A stretch of 64,000 bases of DNA, from assembly GCF_040954835.1 (NCBI RefSeq), contig NC_090697.1, positions 14,686,001-14,750,000 of the forward strand, read 5' to 3'. Shown here one piece after another: positions 13,901-28,900 of this stretch. Origin of the DNA: Lepisosteus oculatus (Eukaryota; Chordata; Actinopteri; Semionotiformes; Lepisosteidae). The position numbers were made by a program, and so were the translations under genes. A model generated the notes under the pieces. The model was given only the letters and a program-made list of their open reading frames with translations, made no database searches and was not told where the DNA came from. Position 1 is the first letter of the stretch. Each line of letters opens with the position of its first letter.

Positions 13901-16900
13901 GCACTGCCTCACAGATGTGCCAGGGAACAGCAGATCTTACAGGACTACAGGAATTCCCCTCCGCATCCCATCCCATCCCCCTCAAACACCCTAGTCTCCC
14001 AACTCTGCCCACAGATCCACCATAGAGCCATTGGGTCTTCATCCCTTGACAGGAGAAAATGTAGGAAGGGAAATGATCCACTAAGAGAGCATCTTCTGGA
14101 GGGACCGAGCCATGTCTTCACCTTCAGCACCCTCAGGCAGGGCCATTAGCCTCACACTACAGCATTGCGATCTATCTTCACTTCAGCCTGGACCTCATTC
14201 AGATGCTGCAGGCTGGTGTTAGATTCTCTTTTCACTGGTTGCAGATCAGACTTTAGTGTGTCAACAGCAGTAGATAGTTTTTCAACAGTGTGGACTTGCG
14301 TGTTAAGTTCTTGTCGCAAAGCCTGCAACAAGTGGTTAACGGGGCCCAAAGACTCAGCTAAGATTGTTGTGATCATGCCACGAAGCGAATCACTTTGTGC
14401 AGCTATAGCTCTCTGTATAATGGGTGCAAATTCATCGTGGTCAGGGGCAGGACTGAAGCATTTCCCCTTGTGTGTTGCAGCCAGGGACGAACCCTCCTTC
14501 TTCTTCAAAGGCATGGTGCCGAAGGTAAACCCAACCGATAAAAAAAGAGAAAAACAATACGAAAAATACAGCTCTGAACTCAGGTTGAGTGAAAAACAGG
14601 GATTTATTGAGCAAGACCTCAAAGAATCACGGCCATCGTATTACAAGCATCACCAGAGTCCTGCACATTTGTTGTTCTGCCTTGACATTTAACCAAATAA
14701 TTACTTTTATCATATTTACCACCACCAGAGTTATTTTTCATTATTTTCACTATACATTATATTGTTTTAAAACAATTTTTAAACAAAAATAATCCAAAAA
14801 TTAAATCTGAGATGGTGCTAGCTAAGAATACAGTAGTAGTTCCATTTTCAAGGGTCAGGGATTAGATTTATGTCTTTTCACTCACTAGATTATTTTCATT
14901 TTCAATAGATGTATATAAAAACTGAATTCTTCACATGTACTTCAAAGAACTGTCTGCAAAGGTCACTGATTTTCTTTTCTTTTCCTATAATCAGGTGTTG
15001 TATAATCTATTCTATTTGGATCTCAAAAGAGATCTAAATGCAATAAATTAAACATTGAAAAAAAAACATATACTGCAAGGTAGTGGAATAGATCTTGGCA
15101 TAATGCTAAAAATGATTTCATGTCTTAATTTCAGATACACTGGTCCAAGACCAGGCCTGCAGTCTATGGGTTGGATTTATAAGACTAAATAAGACTACAT
15201 TTAGAACTTCAGTACAACAGCCACCGCCAGTGCCAACAGCAGTTGAACGTTCCCTAGAAGATTTTGTAATAAATCACCTATTCCTGGAGCACTGAACAAG
15301 CCATAAACATCTGCTGTTTTGAGGACATTAGTCTTACATAACTCAATCAGGTAATTTATCTATCCATGTCACTGACAAAAATTAAAATTGCCTTCAGTTT
15401 TCACTATAATAAATGCCTAGCACAAACCAGGGGTTACACAATAAATTAGAATTGATAAGGCTATATAAGTTAAACCCCAACACATCATTCAAGCAAAAAC
15501 AATATAAACATTAATATTTCCTATTGAGAGTGTAGAAACAGATCCATCTGAATATAAGGAATTTCTCATACCTGTCAAAGCCATTTACCATTGTCTAATA
15601 TTTTAAGAATCACTTTCAGTGTATGCAAATGAGGGAAAAGCAGTGTTTTTTATGGTATTGGCTCCTGTCATAATATTGCAACTACCATGCAACTAAACCC
15701 TATTTAGGAGACTGACAAAAGTACCAGAGGTTACTGCCAAAACATTGTATATTTTAATGAAGAACCCTCAAGTTGACTTTAGAATCTTCTCAGCAATATT
15801 TTTGAATCGCATTAATTGAGACTGTATATACAATATTTAAATTATTAAGTTGGGATCAATGGTGTCTGCTTGTTGGATCCCTTATTCTAATATAAGCAAC
15901 GTGTGATAACTAATAAAACTAAAATAAAATAACAAACTAAATAAAACTACTTTGAGATTAAATTGTGTGAGGTTACTAAAATATGATAATGAAATGCTGT
16001 TTTTTTAAACCTTTACAATAACGAGATGCTTTTGAAGTATTTCCCTAATTATTAAGAATGGCTTTGGTTATATGGAATCTCCTGTTAGGGAAAACTACTG
16101 ATGATATTCACAGAGAGCAGAAAGCTGGACAGGCGTGCCACATATCAGTGCTGTCAGGCTATTACAAACATTGCTCACTTTATCAGTGCTGATAACACAC
16201 TGCAATGCTCCAAGTCTGCTCCAACAAACAGATATTCTTTAAATATGCTCATATTACTATACATGAGATAATGACGGACAAGAGATCTCGATTGTATCAC
16301 GCATGAAAATTTGTTCTCAGTTGACCTATTGGAATAAAAAAGTATAATTAACATATCATTTTACCAGTACGATCATGTCTGCATAATGTAAGTCAGACTT
16401 TCCTAAGCAATATATAAATGTTTTTATTACCATAAGACATTTCAAATATTATTTAACATGATTTCACAGTTTAATCATAAGAAAAATCTTTGACTGACAG
16501 GAAACAAATTCTACAGATTGGTCATGCAAAAGAGACAGATAGCACGGCATAAACAAGCTGAGATTCTTTAACAACCTCACCGCACTGAAAGAAAAATACC
16601 AGATTACCTGAAGAGGAGAGGATAAGATAGCAGAGTCACTGTCTCCCCCCTCAGGTGAATACTGGGAAGACAAATTCAGGCTGAACATTCATTATACATT
16701 TGTAAAGCTGATAATTGCAGACTTCACAAGATAACTATATGGAGCACTGTACAGAATTTCCAAAGCACATATTTAAATGTTTGTTTGCTTTGGGACCATT
16801 AAAATGTCATGCCATTCAGCCAGCCAGAAAAATTCTATTTTTTCAATGTTTTTCTCTGCAATAACTGAAAAGCCTAATTCTGTCCTTATTTAATTTGTGA

Positions 16901-19900
16901 CACATTTGTTTATGGAAAAAGTCAAGACGTCAACATTTTTTAAGTATAAAGAAAACAAATTGTGTAATTGAGTTCAAGGAAATAACATGGATTTCAAATT
17001 GCTAATAGAAGAAATTGAAAAAGTAGTGTCATTTTTGCTTTTTATAAAAAAATCCAAATGTAACCTTGGTCACAACCTAATATAAAATAACCACTGAATA
17101 ATAAAGTAAAATGCTTTTATTAAATAATTTAATTAAAAAGGTAGACATATCTATAAAAACAGCTTCTAAACATTAAAATGAATAACAACCACCAAGAATT
17201 ACAAATACAGAAATCAACTTTATAAGCTGAAGAGAAATAAACAACTGAACCACATTTAAATGTGTCACATACAGTAATTACTCTTTAAGATAGTTTTCCT
17301 TTCATATAACATGGTTAGAACCAAACATTATCTGAACGCAAAATACATTTTCTTGATAGGTATAAACTTATTTTTTAAAGGACATTGGCATTAGTTGAAT
17401 GTGTTATCCTATACGAATTGTAAAATGTACAAGGATGGTGGATATCCATCCACCATCCTTGAAGCTGCTTGAGATGCCATGCCCAGTCCACAGGGCAAAC
17501 AACATAATATTTTACACACAACAATTTACATAGCCATCCTGTATTTAGAAGGTGGGAGGAAACTGGAGAAACCCCACTTTAATACAAGGATAACATGTAA
17601 ATTACCCATAGACGGGTCGCATTCTAACCCAGGACTGATCACCACTAACTGCCATGTCACCTGCTTCCTTGCCGTATTTATGTTCGCTGAGTAATACCTT
17701 ATATTTTAACTACAAAATCCTTGACAAAATCTGTGTAATAAAGGACAATTAATCAACAAAACAAATCATTGCATTATGCTGTATAGGAATGCTTTTTTTC
17801 ATTAAATCTTGAAGTGAAATTGGTCTTTGTATAGGATGCCATACATTAGCAAGTGGCTCATGCAGTATTTAATAGGAAGGGAATATTTAACAGAAATCTT
17901 ATAATATTTTATATAAATATCAAAGTTTCCAATTAGGTAAAAGTAAGAGTTGAGAATGTTTTATACTGACTGGTCGTCAACAACTCAGATATATGAAAAT
18001 AGAATCTGTACTTACATTTTTCCCAAACAAGACAAAATATACAAGAATACATTCTCAGAGGAATATGTATTGTATGGCATTTATTTTTACTGATTGCTAT
18101 ATTGTTGGACACATCTGGTCTTCATAGAGCAATCTATCTTGATACACTATTCACCTGGACTAATATAATGTACAAGGTTTGATTGAATGGTTTCAGCATT
18201 GCACTTAAATAGAAAGAACAGGCCTGAAATGCTATTAAATTTTGCAGTTTGAAAATATATTTTTACTTCAACGAAATGAAATAAGACCTGTGGTCATAAC
18301 TTGAATTTATTACCCTCTTAGGAAGTGCAAATCACTATAATACAGTATTTGTAGTATTATATTGTATTGATTTAAGTATTTCTTTACAGGTAACTAAGAC
18401 CTTTACAAAGCTCTTCACATTAAAACACACTTTAGGTCTAACTTAAATATTTTACTAAACACATTTCTGCCTATTATACCCCAATTCAATTCCCAATTCA
18501 GTTGTCATAAACAGTATCTTTCTTCTCCTTTAAACCAGGCAGAATGGCAGATATTTTATTTTCTCCCACTTATAAATAATAATAAAATGTAAAGATAATT
18601 AAAACGCTTTGAAAATCGTACAAAATGTACTTCTCAGTGAAAGTGATGGGATTTTTAAACTTGGAAGAATGAGCTATGTCATGGTTCGATTTTCAAATCT
18701 TTCAAATACTATATAACAGGTAATATACACTGTATTATTTATTATTAAGTATATTGTGATCATATATTCATAAAGTTAATATGAATATGTCACAACAAAA
18801 TAGTACTTTATTCTTATATTTTATACAGTTTTTCTAGAAATTATTAAATTAAGACTGTGAATATAAATAGTGGGAGTAACACAGCATAGTGAGTAAACCA
18901 TCAGACTCTTAACAGATGTGTTGTGGGTTCTAACAGATGTGTTGTGGGTTAAGGTCCCTGCCACAGACCCTGCTATAGGACCTTGAATGATGTAGTTTAT
19001 GCCAGTTGCTCCAGTCCACCCAGCTGTATTAGTGAGACCAGCATCAGTGGTCACTGGCTCTCTTGTCCACTTAAGGGTACAGAAACCAGGCTAAACTCAG
19101 GCACAATGAGCTGCTGTGACTGGCTTGGACTTTACTTTAACCTGTACATAAATCATCTTAGTATTATGCAATAAGAATATAAAATCGACTGTATCTAACT
19201 TTTAAATGAGATTAGATATTGCCCACCTTACAGTTTCAATTCCAAATGATTAGGTTTTTGAGAAGATCACATACCATGTCTTTTATCTTGTCCTTTCTTA
19301 ATGGAGGTAGCAATGCATTGTAGAACCTAGAACAGCAAAATCACCGTTTCATTAATTGATATGTTAATATTTTCACAATTAATTGATAAAAAATGTTTTA
19401 TATAGTCCATATAGAGCAATGTACAGTATATACAGTAAGTCAAATTGTGGGTCACATGTAATTGCAGCTAATAAAGAAATAATGATCATGTATATTTGCA
19501 TTATTTTTGGCATTTTCCAAAAGCTATCTGAGAATACAATGTAATACACAACACTTATCTAACATTCTGCTACATTTTCTTCAGCTGCACATCCTCTGCA
19601 TTCTTTAACTCTACTTTAGCACCATATACTATTCCTCTGGTCTTTAGTTTACTCTTCTTATATGGCAGTGTTTCCTGTTCCTTAGACCTGGTGATATCAG
19701 TGTCAATTAGCTTTTATTTATATTCAGTTTTTTACTTATTGTAACTGATAACTGAACTACTGAGCGCACTAACTTGAAAAGTTGCATGGATTGCTACTTA
19801 TATACTATTGGAACCTCTAAGATAATTCTTACATTGTGAAGCTAAGTCAAAATCTGTAACTTTTTAGTTTTTCTAATAATTAATAATATATTAATTATAA

Positions 19901-22900
19901 TTAGAAATAATTAATAAAATCTTAAGTTTAGAACAAGAAAGTTCAGGAGGCCTGAGTGCCACCACGTTCTCCTTCTAATCTGCTAGTCTAACTTGTAATT
20001 ATGTTCTGTCTCTTTCAGAAAAGCTATGAATATCATTGTAAGCCCCTTTCTCTTCCTTGCTTTTGTCTGTATGCATGGCTCCTCTATCCCACCTACACCT
20101 TTGCTGCCACCCATTGGTTAAATTTCACTCTGTAACATCGAGGGGGGTTCCTCGTCTTCCAGCCAGGCGCCTGACACTCAGGCCAAAGCTTTTTATGCCT
20201 TACGTCTTTACAAACATTTCTAAACACCTCTTAGTGCGTGTGGTTATTTCTCTTGAATTTCTAAGAAACTTAATTCAGCTGAAATAAAAACTAGCAAGTC
20301 CTGAGGTTATGATGAGCCATATTGGGAACCTCATTATGGAATCCCATTTCTGCCAGTGAGGCTTCCATAGTTCCCGGGTGGAATAGTGGACAGTGGGCTT
20401 TTTAAAAAAGTTTTTATTTAAACACCAGAAATACAAAAACGGAGACAGAATATGAAAAAAGATACAGAAATAGACACTTCACATCCAGAGGAATTCACAG
20501 TTATAAAAGCTGAAACTTAAATTTTTTACATATTTCCATTGTATGTCCTTTTTTACTTAAAAAAGAAGGTTTTCTTTAGCTCAGCTGGCAAGACCTGGGT
20601 TTGAGCCAATGCAGTGAGGCATTAACTAGGGTGGGAGCAGCGAGGGGAGTTGCGGGGAGATATAAAGTTGTAATTCTGAGTTTTTAAGTAGGAATTCTGA
20701 GTTCTCAAGTCATAATTCTGAGTTTTTAAGTCACAATTCTGAGTTTTCAAGTCGCAATTCTGAGTTTTCATGTCTCAATTCTGAGTTTTTAAGTTGTAAT
20801 TCTGAGAAACCACCGTGCATTTTTTTTAGTTCCTGGCGGAAACGGGCTTCCATATTCTTCTTCATTGCTCTTTTGAACATTTTTTCTAAGTGCTTAAAAT
20901 GTTTTTTTGTTAAAAAAAAAGACATTCAAACTGCAGCTCATCTAATCATCTGAAAAATTCTCTTTACTCTTTTATTTTATTATTGAGATTTGGTGTTTAG
21001 TTGAAATCAGCAGCAATCTGAAGGCAATTAGACTTAGACTTTAAAAAAACAGTCTATCTCTTTCAGTTGTTATCCTCTTTGTTACTTTTGTTCTAACAGC
21101 AACACATTTGTATGATTCTTTTCTGCACTCCATTATCCAAAACACCAAGTTCACATCTTCTAATGAATGAAACAATCATTATTCTTGGTCAAAACTGTAA
21201 GTTTAATTTAAAATAAAAAAAAATCTGTTCTATTATGTTTGCTTATAGAATCACGTGATACAAATTACAAGTAATGCTATTTTATATGAAAAGTTTACAT
21301 CTTAAATTAAATAACAATACTTACCCATGGCCTGTGTCTCTCATAGTTCCTTTACTGGGAACCCACTGAAAGTATGGCAAGAGTTTAAATTTTTCAGTTC
21401 CCACAGCAACATAGTACTGGTTATGTTCCAGTTCAACTGAACCAAGTAATGGTGTCCCATCTAACATGCATAGTCTAGGGAAAGAAAATAAAACAAAGTA
21501 AAAGTATTGCATTGTCACACCCAAGTTGTCAGTGCAACCTCTCATGTAATGTTTTAGGATTGCTTATCAGATCAAAAACAAACACTGCATTAGGTGATAT
21601 GGCTATGAATTAGGTTTGACTCCATTTATGTCAAAAAAGATCTGATTCAGCAATATTAGGCAGCATGTATTATGGAATGCCATCAAGACCTAGCACATAT
21701 CATCATTCCACTAAGATCTAAAATCACAACTTTGTTTCTCATTATTTACAAATCATTTTACTTGCTTTTTTGTTGACAAGACACATTGTATTTAACACAG
21801 TATGTCTTCCTTGGATGAGAGATGTTCCTTACCTATGTACTGCTCCTGTACGTAGGTGCACTTTCTCTGTTACCATGGCGAGCACCCGGTCCCAGTTTCT
21901 CAGGGTATACTTTGGTATTAGTATTCGAGCTGGAGGAACCAAGATATCCCCATTTGTAAAAACACTACAAAACATAACAACACATGACACTCAGGATAAC
22001 TAATTTGTGATAGTTGTGCTTCAGCTTCAGCCTTTTTTTATATTAATATATTTGATACATAATTTATTGATATTTTAAAGAAAACTTTCTGTAAAACAAT
22101 TAAAACTGAGGTAAATTAAATATTACAGAAAACATTGTCTACAATAAATTTGATTCACAAAGTATAAAAAAGTAAATATACAGTATATAGTATTGTAATT
22201 GTGCTCAAGTGTATATAAACAACATTTCTATTGACCAAGTTCAGTCACACATGCATGCCAACTGACAGAAACACAAACCTGAATTGCAAGACTGACTGAA
22301 AAGATTATAGAAATAGATGTCCAAAGCCAAAGCTCATATACTGTTTTCTTTACTTACAGCTGATTAGTATCATGCACGCTTGCATAGTTGAAGTTGAAGT
22401 TTTGTGTTGCAGAAGACATTCATATTACAAATAAAAAATATTCAGAGGCTAAATTTTTAAGACACCCATTCATTCAAATTCAAACCAAGAAACTTAAAAA
22501 TGTGTCATTTGAATGGGAATACCACCAGGCTCCCTTTTACACCTCTTCCTGCAGTACTTGCTGACTGACTCATTCTAGCCAGATTTCTCTCAGCACTGAA
22601 GGCCAAACATGTTCTCTCTGTTACTAGTTCTCTTCACGCAGCTGCCTCTCTTTTCACCTTAATCTTTCTTGATCGTTTGGCCTCTTTTTACATTGTAGAT
22701 CACACTATTCTTCTTTCTGTCAGGCCTCACTACCTAGGAATTTCTGGCACTGCTCAAGCATAGGTTTCCTCCTACCTCACTGATTAGACATATCGCTTCT
22801 GCTGGCAGTGTGAAGTCTGGTGTCTCCTAAGGTTCTGTCCTATGTATCATTCTGCCCTCTCTACACATTCATCCTGAGTCCTCCCATCTCCTCCCTATAG

Positions 22901-25900
22901 ATTTCCTTTTTTTGCTGATGATGCTTTCTTTCTTTACTCCTTTACATTTCTTTCCTAATGTCTCTGCCTGTCTCACGGTCATCTACTCCTGGATATACTC
23001 TAATATTCTTTAGCTCAGGTTCTCAAAGTCTTCACTCTTTTAACTTTCCTCTTCTTCACCTTTTGTGGACCTTTTTCCATCCTTTTTCCTCCTAACTCCA
23101 CCACCATCCTATTCACTTCCTCCTCTGTCAAGTGTCACTCTTGAGCTCTGAATCTCCTATTCCCACCACTCTCTGTTACCAAGAGAGTGTTGTAGCATTT
23201 TCTTGCCACTTCTTCACAAGTAACAATTGCAGGATTCACCCTTTTGTTTCCAAGTATTCAGTTCTAGTTCTAGTCCAGACCCTGGTGTTTTCCAATAGTC
23301 TTTAATAAAAAAATATTTTGTTTGTCCGTCATGCTTGGCCTCCCTGCCAACTCCACCTACTGTATCCGCTCCAGCTCATGTAGAATTCTGCAATTTAACT
23401 TGTCTTTTTTCTTCTTTGATTTTTTTTCCTGGTATTCCATTACCACCGTTTTTTTTCACAGCCTTCTTATTGCTGCACACATCCAATTTAAAACTCTAAT
23501 GCTTGCCAATCATTCATTCAACCACTTTTCTCCTACCTATCTTTATTCTGTCAATTTCTCCCTACACTTTTCTGTATCCATTCTCTTCCACAGTCCTTTC
23601 ATTTAATGCCCTCTAGCTTTTGGTGATAGAATAAACCACGCACAGAAATCAGAACTGCTCACTGACCACTTTTTAGCATCTGGTGAAGACTCATTTGTTT
23701 AGACACCTGTGATCTCTCAGGTCTCAGCTACAACCTCCAATACTTTGTACATTATATAGCACTGTTTTTCATTCTCCAACTGGTAACGTTACTAGTTAAA
23801 TTGCTATTCTATATCCACACTTTCTCTATGCTGTTTTAGTTCTTGCTTATTCATTTTATTTGCATGACACTTGAGTCACACTTCCAGTTTGTGCTAGCAT
23901 TGTCATTGAATGAATTTATTTATAGGTTATATTAATGACTAAGTAATTGATGTACATGCACTATTATTCTGATTAACATTTCTTGATTTATACTTAAATT
24001 ATCATATTGTAAATCACCCTGGATAAGAGTGTCAACTAAGCAAATAAATAAACTGATGCATCAAAAAGGAATCAATGTTGCACACCCTCTCAGAAATAAT
24101 ATCATTATATCATAGTATCATAGCAACAAGACTGCATCATTGCCCACTCCTCAATTAGCATGTTTTCTGTTAGCCTCTATAGGAGTTTAACAGACCATTA
24201 GAACCACACTTCAACCATGATAATGCCACAGCACAAATTGTGTGACTCACAGAAGCATTCTAAGCACAGGGCAATTTTCAAACAGTGGACTAGGTCGCCT
24301 GTAGTTTAGCCCATACGTAAACCCCATCTGACATTTGTAGGAAAGGTTGCTAAAGGTTGACAGCAGTGTAGAACGGCAACTCACAAGGGATAAGCTATGT
24401 CAAGCAATGATGAACAGCTTCAGCTACAAGATATGGAACCTCTTTCTTTCTATGGATTGCCAGTGTGCAGCTGTCATGCTTAGTAATGGAAGTTCATTAT
24501 CAGTCCTATTGTGTGGCTAGCTTCAGACAGTTTTTGTTTTCAATACAGTTTATGTCATATCGAGATTTTTAATTTCAAACATGAGTACACATTGTAATTA
24601 AAGCTGAAATAGTATACTTAATCACAGTAGGTAAAGTCTATACCAGAGCTGATCATTAGGCCAGACCTCATCCTGGTGGCTGTAGCATTAAGCACAATAG
24701 AGAACTTGTGACAACCGTGGATGAGACACTGGCCCATCACAGAAATCACCCCTCAGCAATGCTCATGCTTACTAGTAGAGCTGGATGGATTGTAGTAGCC
24801 AGGATAAAGTACAGTACCTCCCTCAGAGTAAAACAAGTAGAGTCTGCATGAGTCCAATGGCTTAGCCACTATGCTACACTACCCAGTAATCCCAGCAGGC
24901 TAGAAAAAAATGACTAAGGTGTGATTTTAAACTTTATGCTGCAATTATACAGAAAAGGTATTCTTTGACAGAGTTAAAAAATTGTTTATTTTACCCTGCT
25001 TATAAAATACATAATCTGCTACCTATGGAACATTTGTAGTACAATAACTTCCAAAAAAATCCTTACTGACTTGATAGTACATGACTCATGCAAAACTTTC
25101 TTCCATCTTGCAGAAACGATTATTCTGCTGTGAATCACAGGTCGTATCTGTAAATGAAAATTATGAAAAGATTTTAAAATAGAGTATCCGACAATTCAAG
25201 TTAAGTTTTCCTATTATTCTTAAAAGTATACCTAAAATGATTACTCTTTTACATCTCTACAAGACTGGACAGCATTTAATTTTTAGATTGTTTCCTTCTC
25301 TTGCTAAGTTTTATCAAAAGTAACAATAATGTCTTTGGGAAGAATCTAAGATGAAGTTTTTTAGTGCAGGAAAATAATGGTACATCTTAAATATGGCAGT
25401 ATTTTAGTGAGTATATTTTCTTTCAATGTCACTTTCACTTTATGATCTTAAACTTGAACAATGGTGGACTGATGCCAAAAGGAAGATTATGAAGGAGCTG
25501 CTTGTCTTCTTACAGTTGTGCTAAGGCTTTCGTTAAACTTCTTGTGAAAGATACCAGGATATCAGCTTTGACAACCTGAATGGGTAGCTTGGTACATCTT
25601 TCACAACACTATTTGTAAAGATGTGAATCTTGTTCTCAGTTTTAAACACAGTTCCCCTTAGTTTCATTTTGTCTTGTTCGTATTTCACTGTTGATTCTGA
25701 TCAGAAATCCATAGTGTTTAATTGATTAATACCATATGAATTTTGAATAATTGAATCAGGTCCAAGTGAAGCCTTCTTAAGAATCAGGAAGCTCTGGATT
25801 ATAGAGTTAGATTGTTTATCATCTCACAGTGGGCCTGTCTCAATGCAGCGCAACTACAGTATATACTGTACTTTTTATAATCTGGTGACCACAATTTAAC

Positions 25901-28900
25901 ACAATGTTCTAAATGACATCAAACAAATGTGTTGTACTATTTTAATGTAAGATCCTACAATTTAAAGTCTAAATTTTTAATTACACGTGTTGTTTTTCTT
26001 GAACTTTACTTTCTTACAAAAATCTAAAATGTTCTGTTATTTTATTTTAAGCAGGTTAATAATTTGTTTAGAAAATTTAATTCTTCTTTTCTTACAGTAT
26101 GTACAATATTGCAATCGATATATGCCCTATATTATTTAAATGTCATAGCTTATATCAAGTGAAATGTAATTCCATGTCATCTAAATCAAAGATTTTATAA
26201 GGCATCACTCATTTTTAACTGGAAGAATGAATTTAAAGTGACAAGCAGCTTTGGAAGTATATTGCAGCTCTTGAGTCCAGTCCTTTCTTCTTTTTAGATT
26301 TTTTTTTTCAAACACACTGCAATAATGCAGGTACTGTATCTGCAAACATTTTCTTTTGCTCTTTTATTTTAAGCTATAAATGATATGACATCTGTAACTG
26401 ATAAATAGATTCAACATACTAAAATAGCGCGATTGTTGACTCATGGACATTTTCGCCCATCTCAGCCATTGAGCTCTGTAGCTGTTTCAAAGTCAACATT
26501 CACCTCATGATGGAATCAGCAGCCAGTTTTATCCTTGCCCAGGTGCTCAGTTTTGAGGGACAGTCTGATGTCAGCAGTGTCTGGGTGGTTTGAAATCCAG
26601 CTTGAGCTCCTAATGACTTAATTGCATTGTTCATTGACTACAACCACCTTAACTAACCAGTACGTTTTTAGTCCTTGAGTGATTTGAATTTCCTATATGC
26701 AGTTTATAAATGGTATATATACAGTATTCCAGGTCCCTATGTAGATCAGGACCAGATCTGTAAATGCGGTAGACTAATAAAGGGAACATTATCAACTCAT
26801 CAGCTGATGGTGGTGCTGTTGGACAATAAATGATGTTGCTAGTCCACATTATTAAGTGTTTGCAATAATATTCATATACAAATTATTAAGATGATTTTTA
26901 AGTTGTCACTTAATATTATAATGTATAGAATCCATACTAATTATGTATAATATAAATATAAGTATATAATATATACTTTTCACCGGTAGGGCAACTACTA
27001 ATTTTCTGCAATAAATCTATTACTTGAGTAAATAATTCAATTGGACTTAGAATTAAATTTCTTATAGTCAGCAAATTAGCTGCAAAGCAATATCATTTTA
27101 CAACCTTACCTTTAAAGGTGTAGGATGAAATAAATCATTAATATACAGATCTTCATAAATCATAAACGTAAATGAAAGTCAATTAAATTAAAATCATTTT
27201 CATCTATTTCTCAAAGTAATTAAATAATAAAAGTGCCTTTACTGAATGCATAAGAAGATATAAATAAACTGCACATAATTTCATAAAGAAAAGTGACTTG
27301 GTTAATAAAACCTAAGTTCAAGTTCAAGTTTATTTGTCATCCCAGCCATATACAGTACAAGTATACAGAGGAGCGAGATATCGTTCTCCAACTCTCCAGT
27401 TCATCTCCAGGTCTAGTGTTGATATTGCATTGAAGAACAAGTGACTATCTCTCACATTTGGGCCAAAATTAAATTGTTCTATATAGAGACCAAGATTAGG
27501 GGAAAAAAAGTCATTATTGAGTTAAATTGCAATGTTGTTGCCTTATATAGAAAACAAATGGGGCAACAGTGTTCTTATGTACTGTTCATGTGGCTTGTAT
27601 ATGCACTCAAAAACACTTAAAATTCAGGGCCTTTAATGCAGCGTGAAAAAATTACATTACATTAAATTGTTTACATTAAATGCAAGTATTCTACTATGCA
27701 TGGGGAATTCAACTATTTAAGATGGAAGACAAATGTCCAACATTTAATAATTTCACAGTGGGTACCACCTACAAAGATATCAGTTTGGGAATTTTAAAAT
27801 TACTTGGCAGGCACATAATGTACATCTTTTCTTTTCATTAGTAGACAGGACCCCAAGCCAGCATAAGCATTTTTCTTGCTGGTGGACTTTTGCTATTTCA
27901 TCAGGTACAGGTAAATTTATTTTGAATCCACAAACAAGAATCTGTCCTGGGCAAACATCAATGTTCCATTCTCTTTGCTATAGCTGAGGACGGATTCAAT
28001 TAGTAAACACACTCTTGACCGCTATAATTTTCTCCATAGTGCCATTAAACTGTATTAAATTATGCCACTTTTCACTTCTGTATGAGTTACTGTATGCATA
28101 CTGAGGAACTTGTTCATGATGAATACATAATGAGTAAGATCCACATTTTCGGATTATTTAAGCAATCAGTATGTAATCTGTATTCTATTATATTCTATTA
28201 ATGTGTTATGTGATGCGTGTGTATCATCATTACAACCAAATAAGCAAAAACAGCTTTAGAAAAAAAAGTTAAATCTGACACAATGTGTCCAGATCCCAAA
28301 TTAGTGTTTCACACTCACACATTAGACTATTCTGACTATGTCTCAAATCACACCTTACCTCCCATTCTCAACACATTTGTCACCTCAAAAATCTACTTTA
28401 GTACTGAAGTATAGGAAAATTAGTTTATGTGAAAGTATTGTATCCTATTATTTTGAAAACCAGTAAAGACTCTTCCCATCTAATCCATATCCTGCACATA
28501 TTCACTTGCCAATATTTAATCAAAAGGGGCACATCCTTGTTGAAGAATCCTACAAAACATGTGTAACACATGTGGAAACTATATTTGAAATATTTTCTCT
28601 GTATAATTAAGTTTATTATATATTTGACAGTTAAATATATTCCTAAATATATTTTTATATTGTGGGGGATACTTCTTCGTCTGTGGTGATTAGTATATTT
28701 CATGCAGATTTTTTTAGAAGTATCTCTTTTTTACTTTGCTATGGTTTGAATTACTTTCCCTTTTTAATTCAACTAAACACAACTTAATCTGATGCTATCA
28801 ATGTTCTAAGGATATTTTTTGTGCATGGTATTAACTGGGGAGGGGGGAGAAAAGGAAGATAGTTTCACATTTATACTTTATACATTTATATTTTTAACCC

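Larger units (their letters stand above)
10903..19274. other. DCDC2C intron 6
   Basis: 8.4 kb with the 77-bp tandem duplication, the L1-like remnant, the antisense SINE with hairpin and the tRNA-type SINE. The remainder (about 11.1-13.1 and 14.7-17.4 kb) is plain AT-rich sequence. Confidence 0.65.

Noticed and set aside
14165-14692. 175-residue open frame on the plus strand
   Set aside because: It is the antisense of the L1-like ORF1; the minus-strand frame carries the L1 motifs.
20665-20806. CRISPR array
   Set aside because: Units are contiguous 21-mers without spacers, in a vertebrate genome.
20731-20925. Small coiled-coil host protein
   Set aside because: It is the translation of a minisatellite and flank known as a dispersed fish repeat; no exon context.
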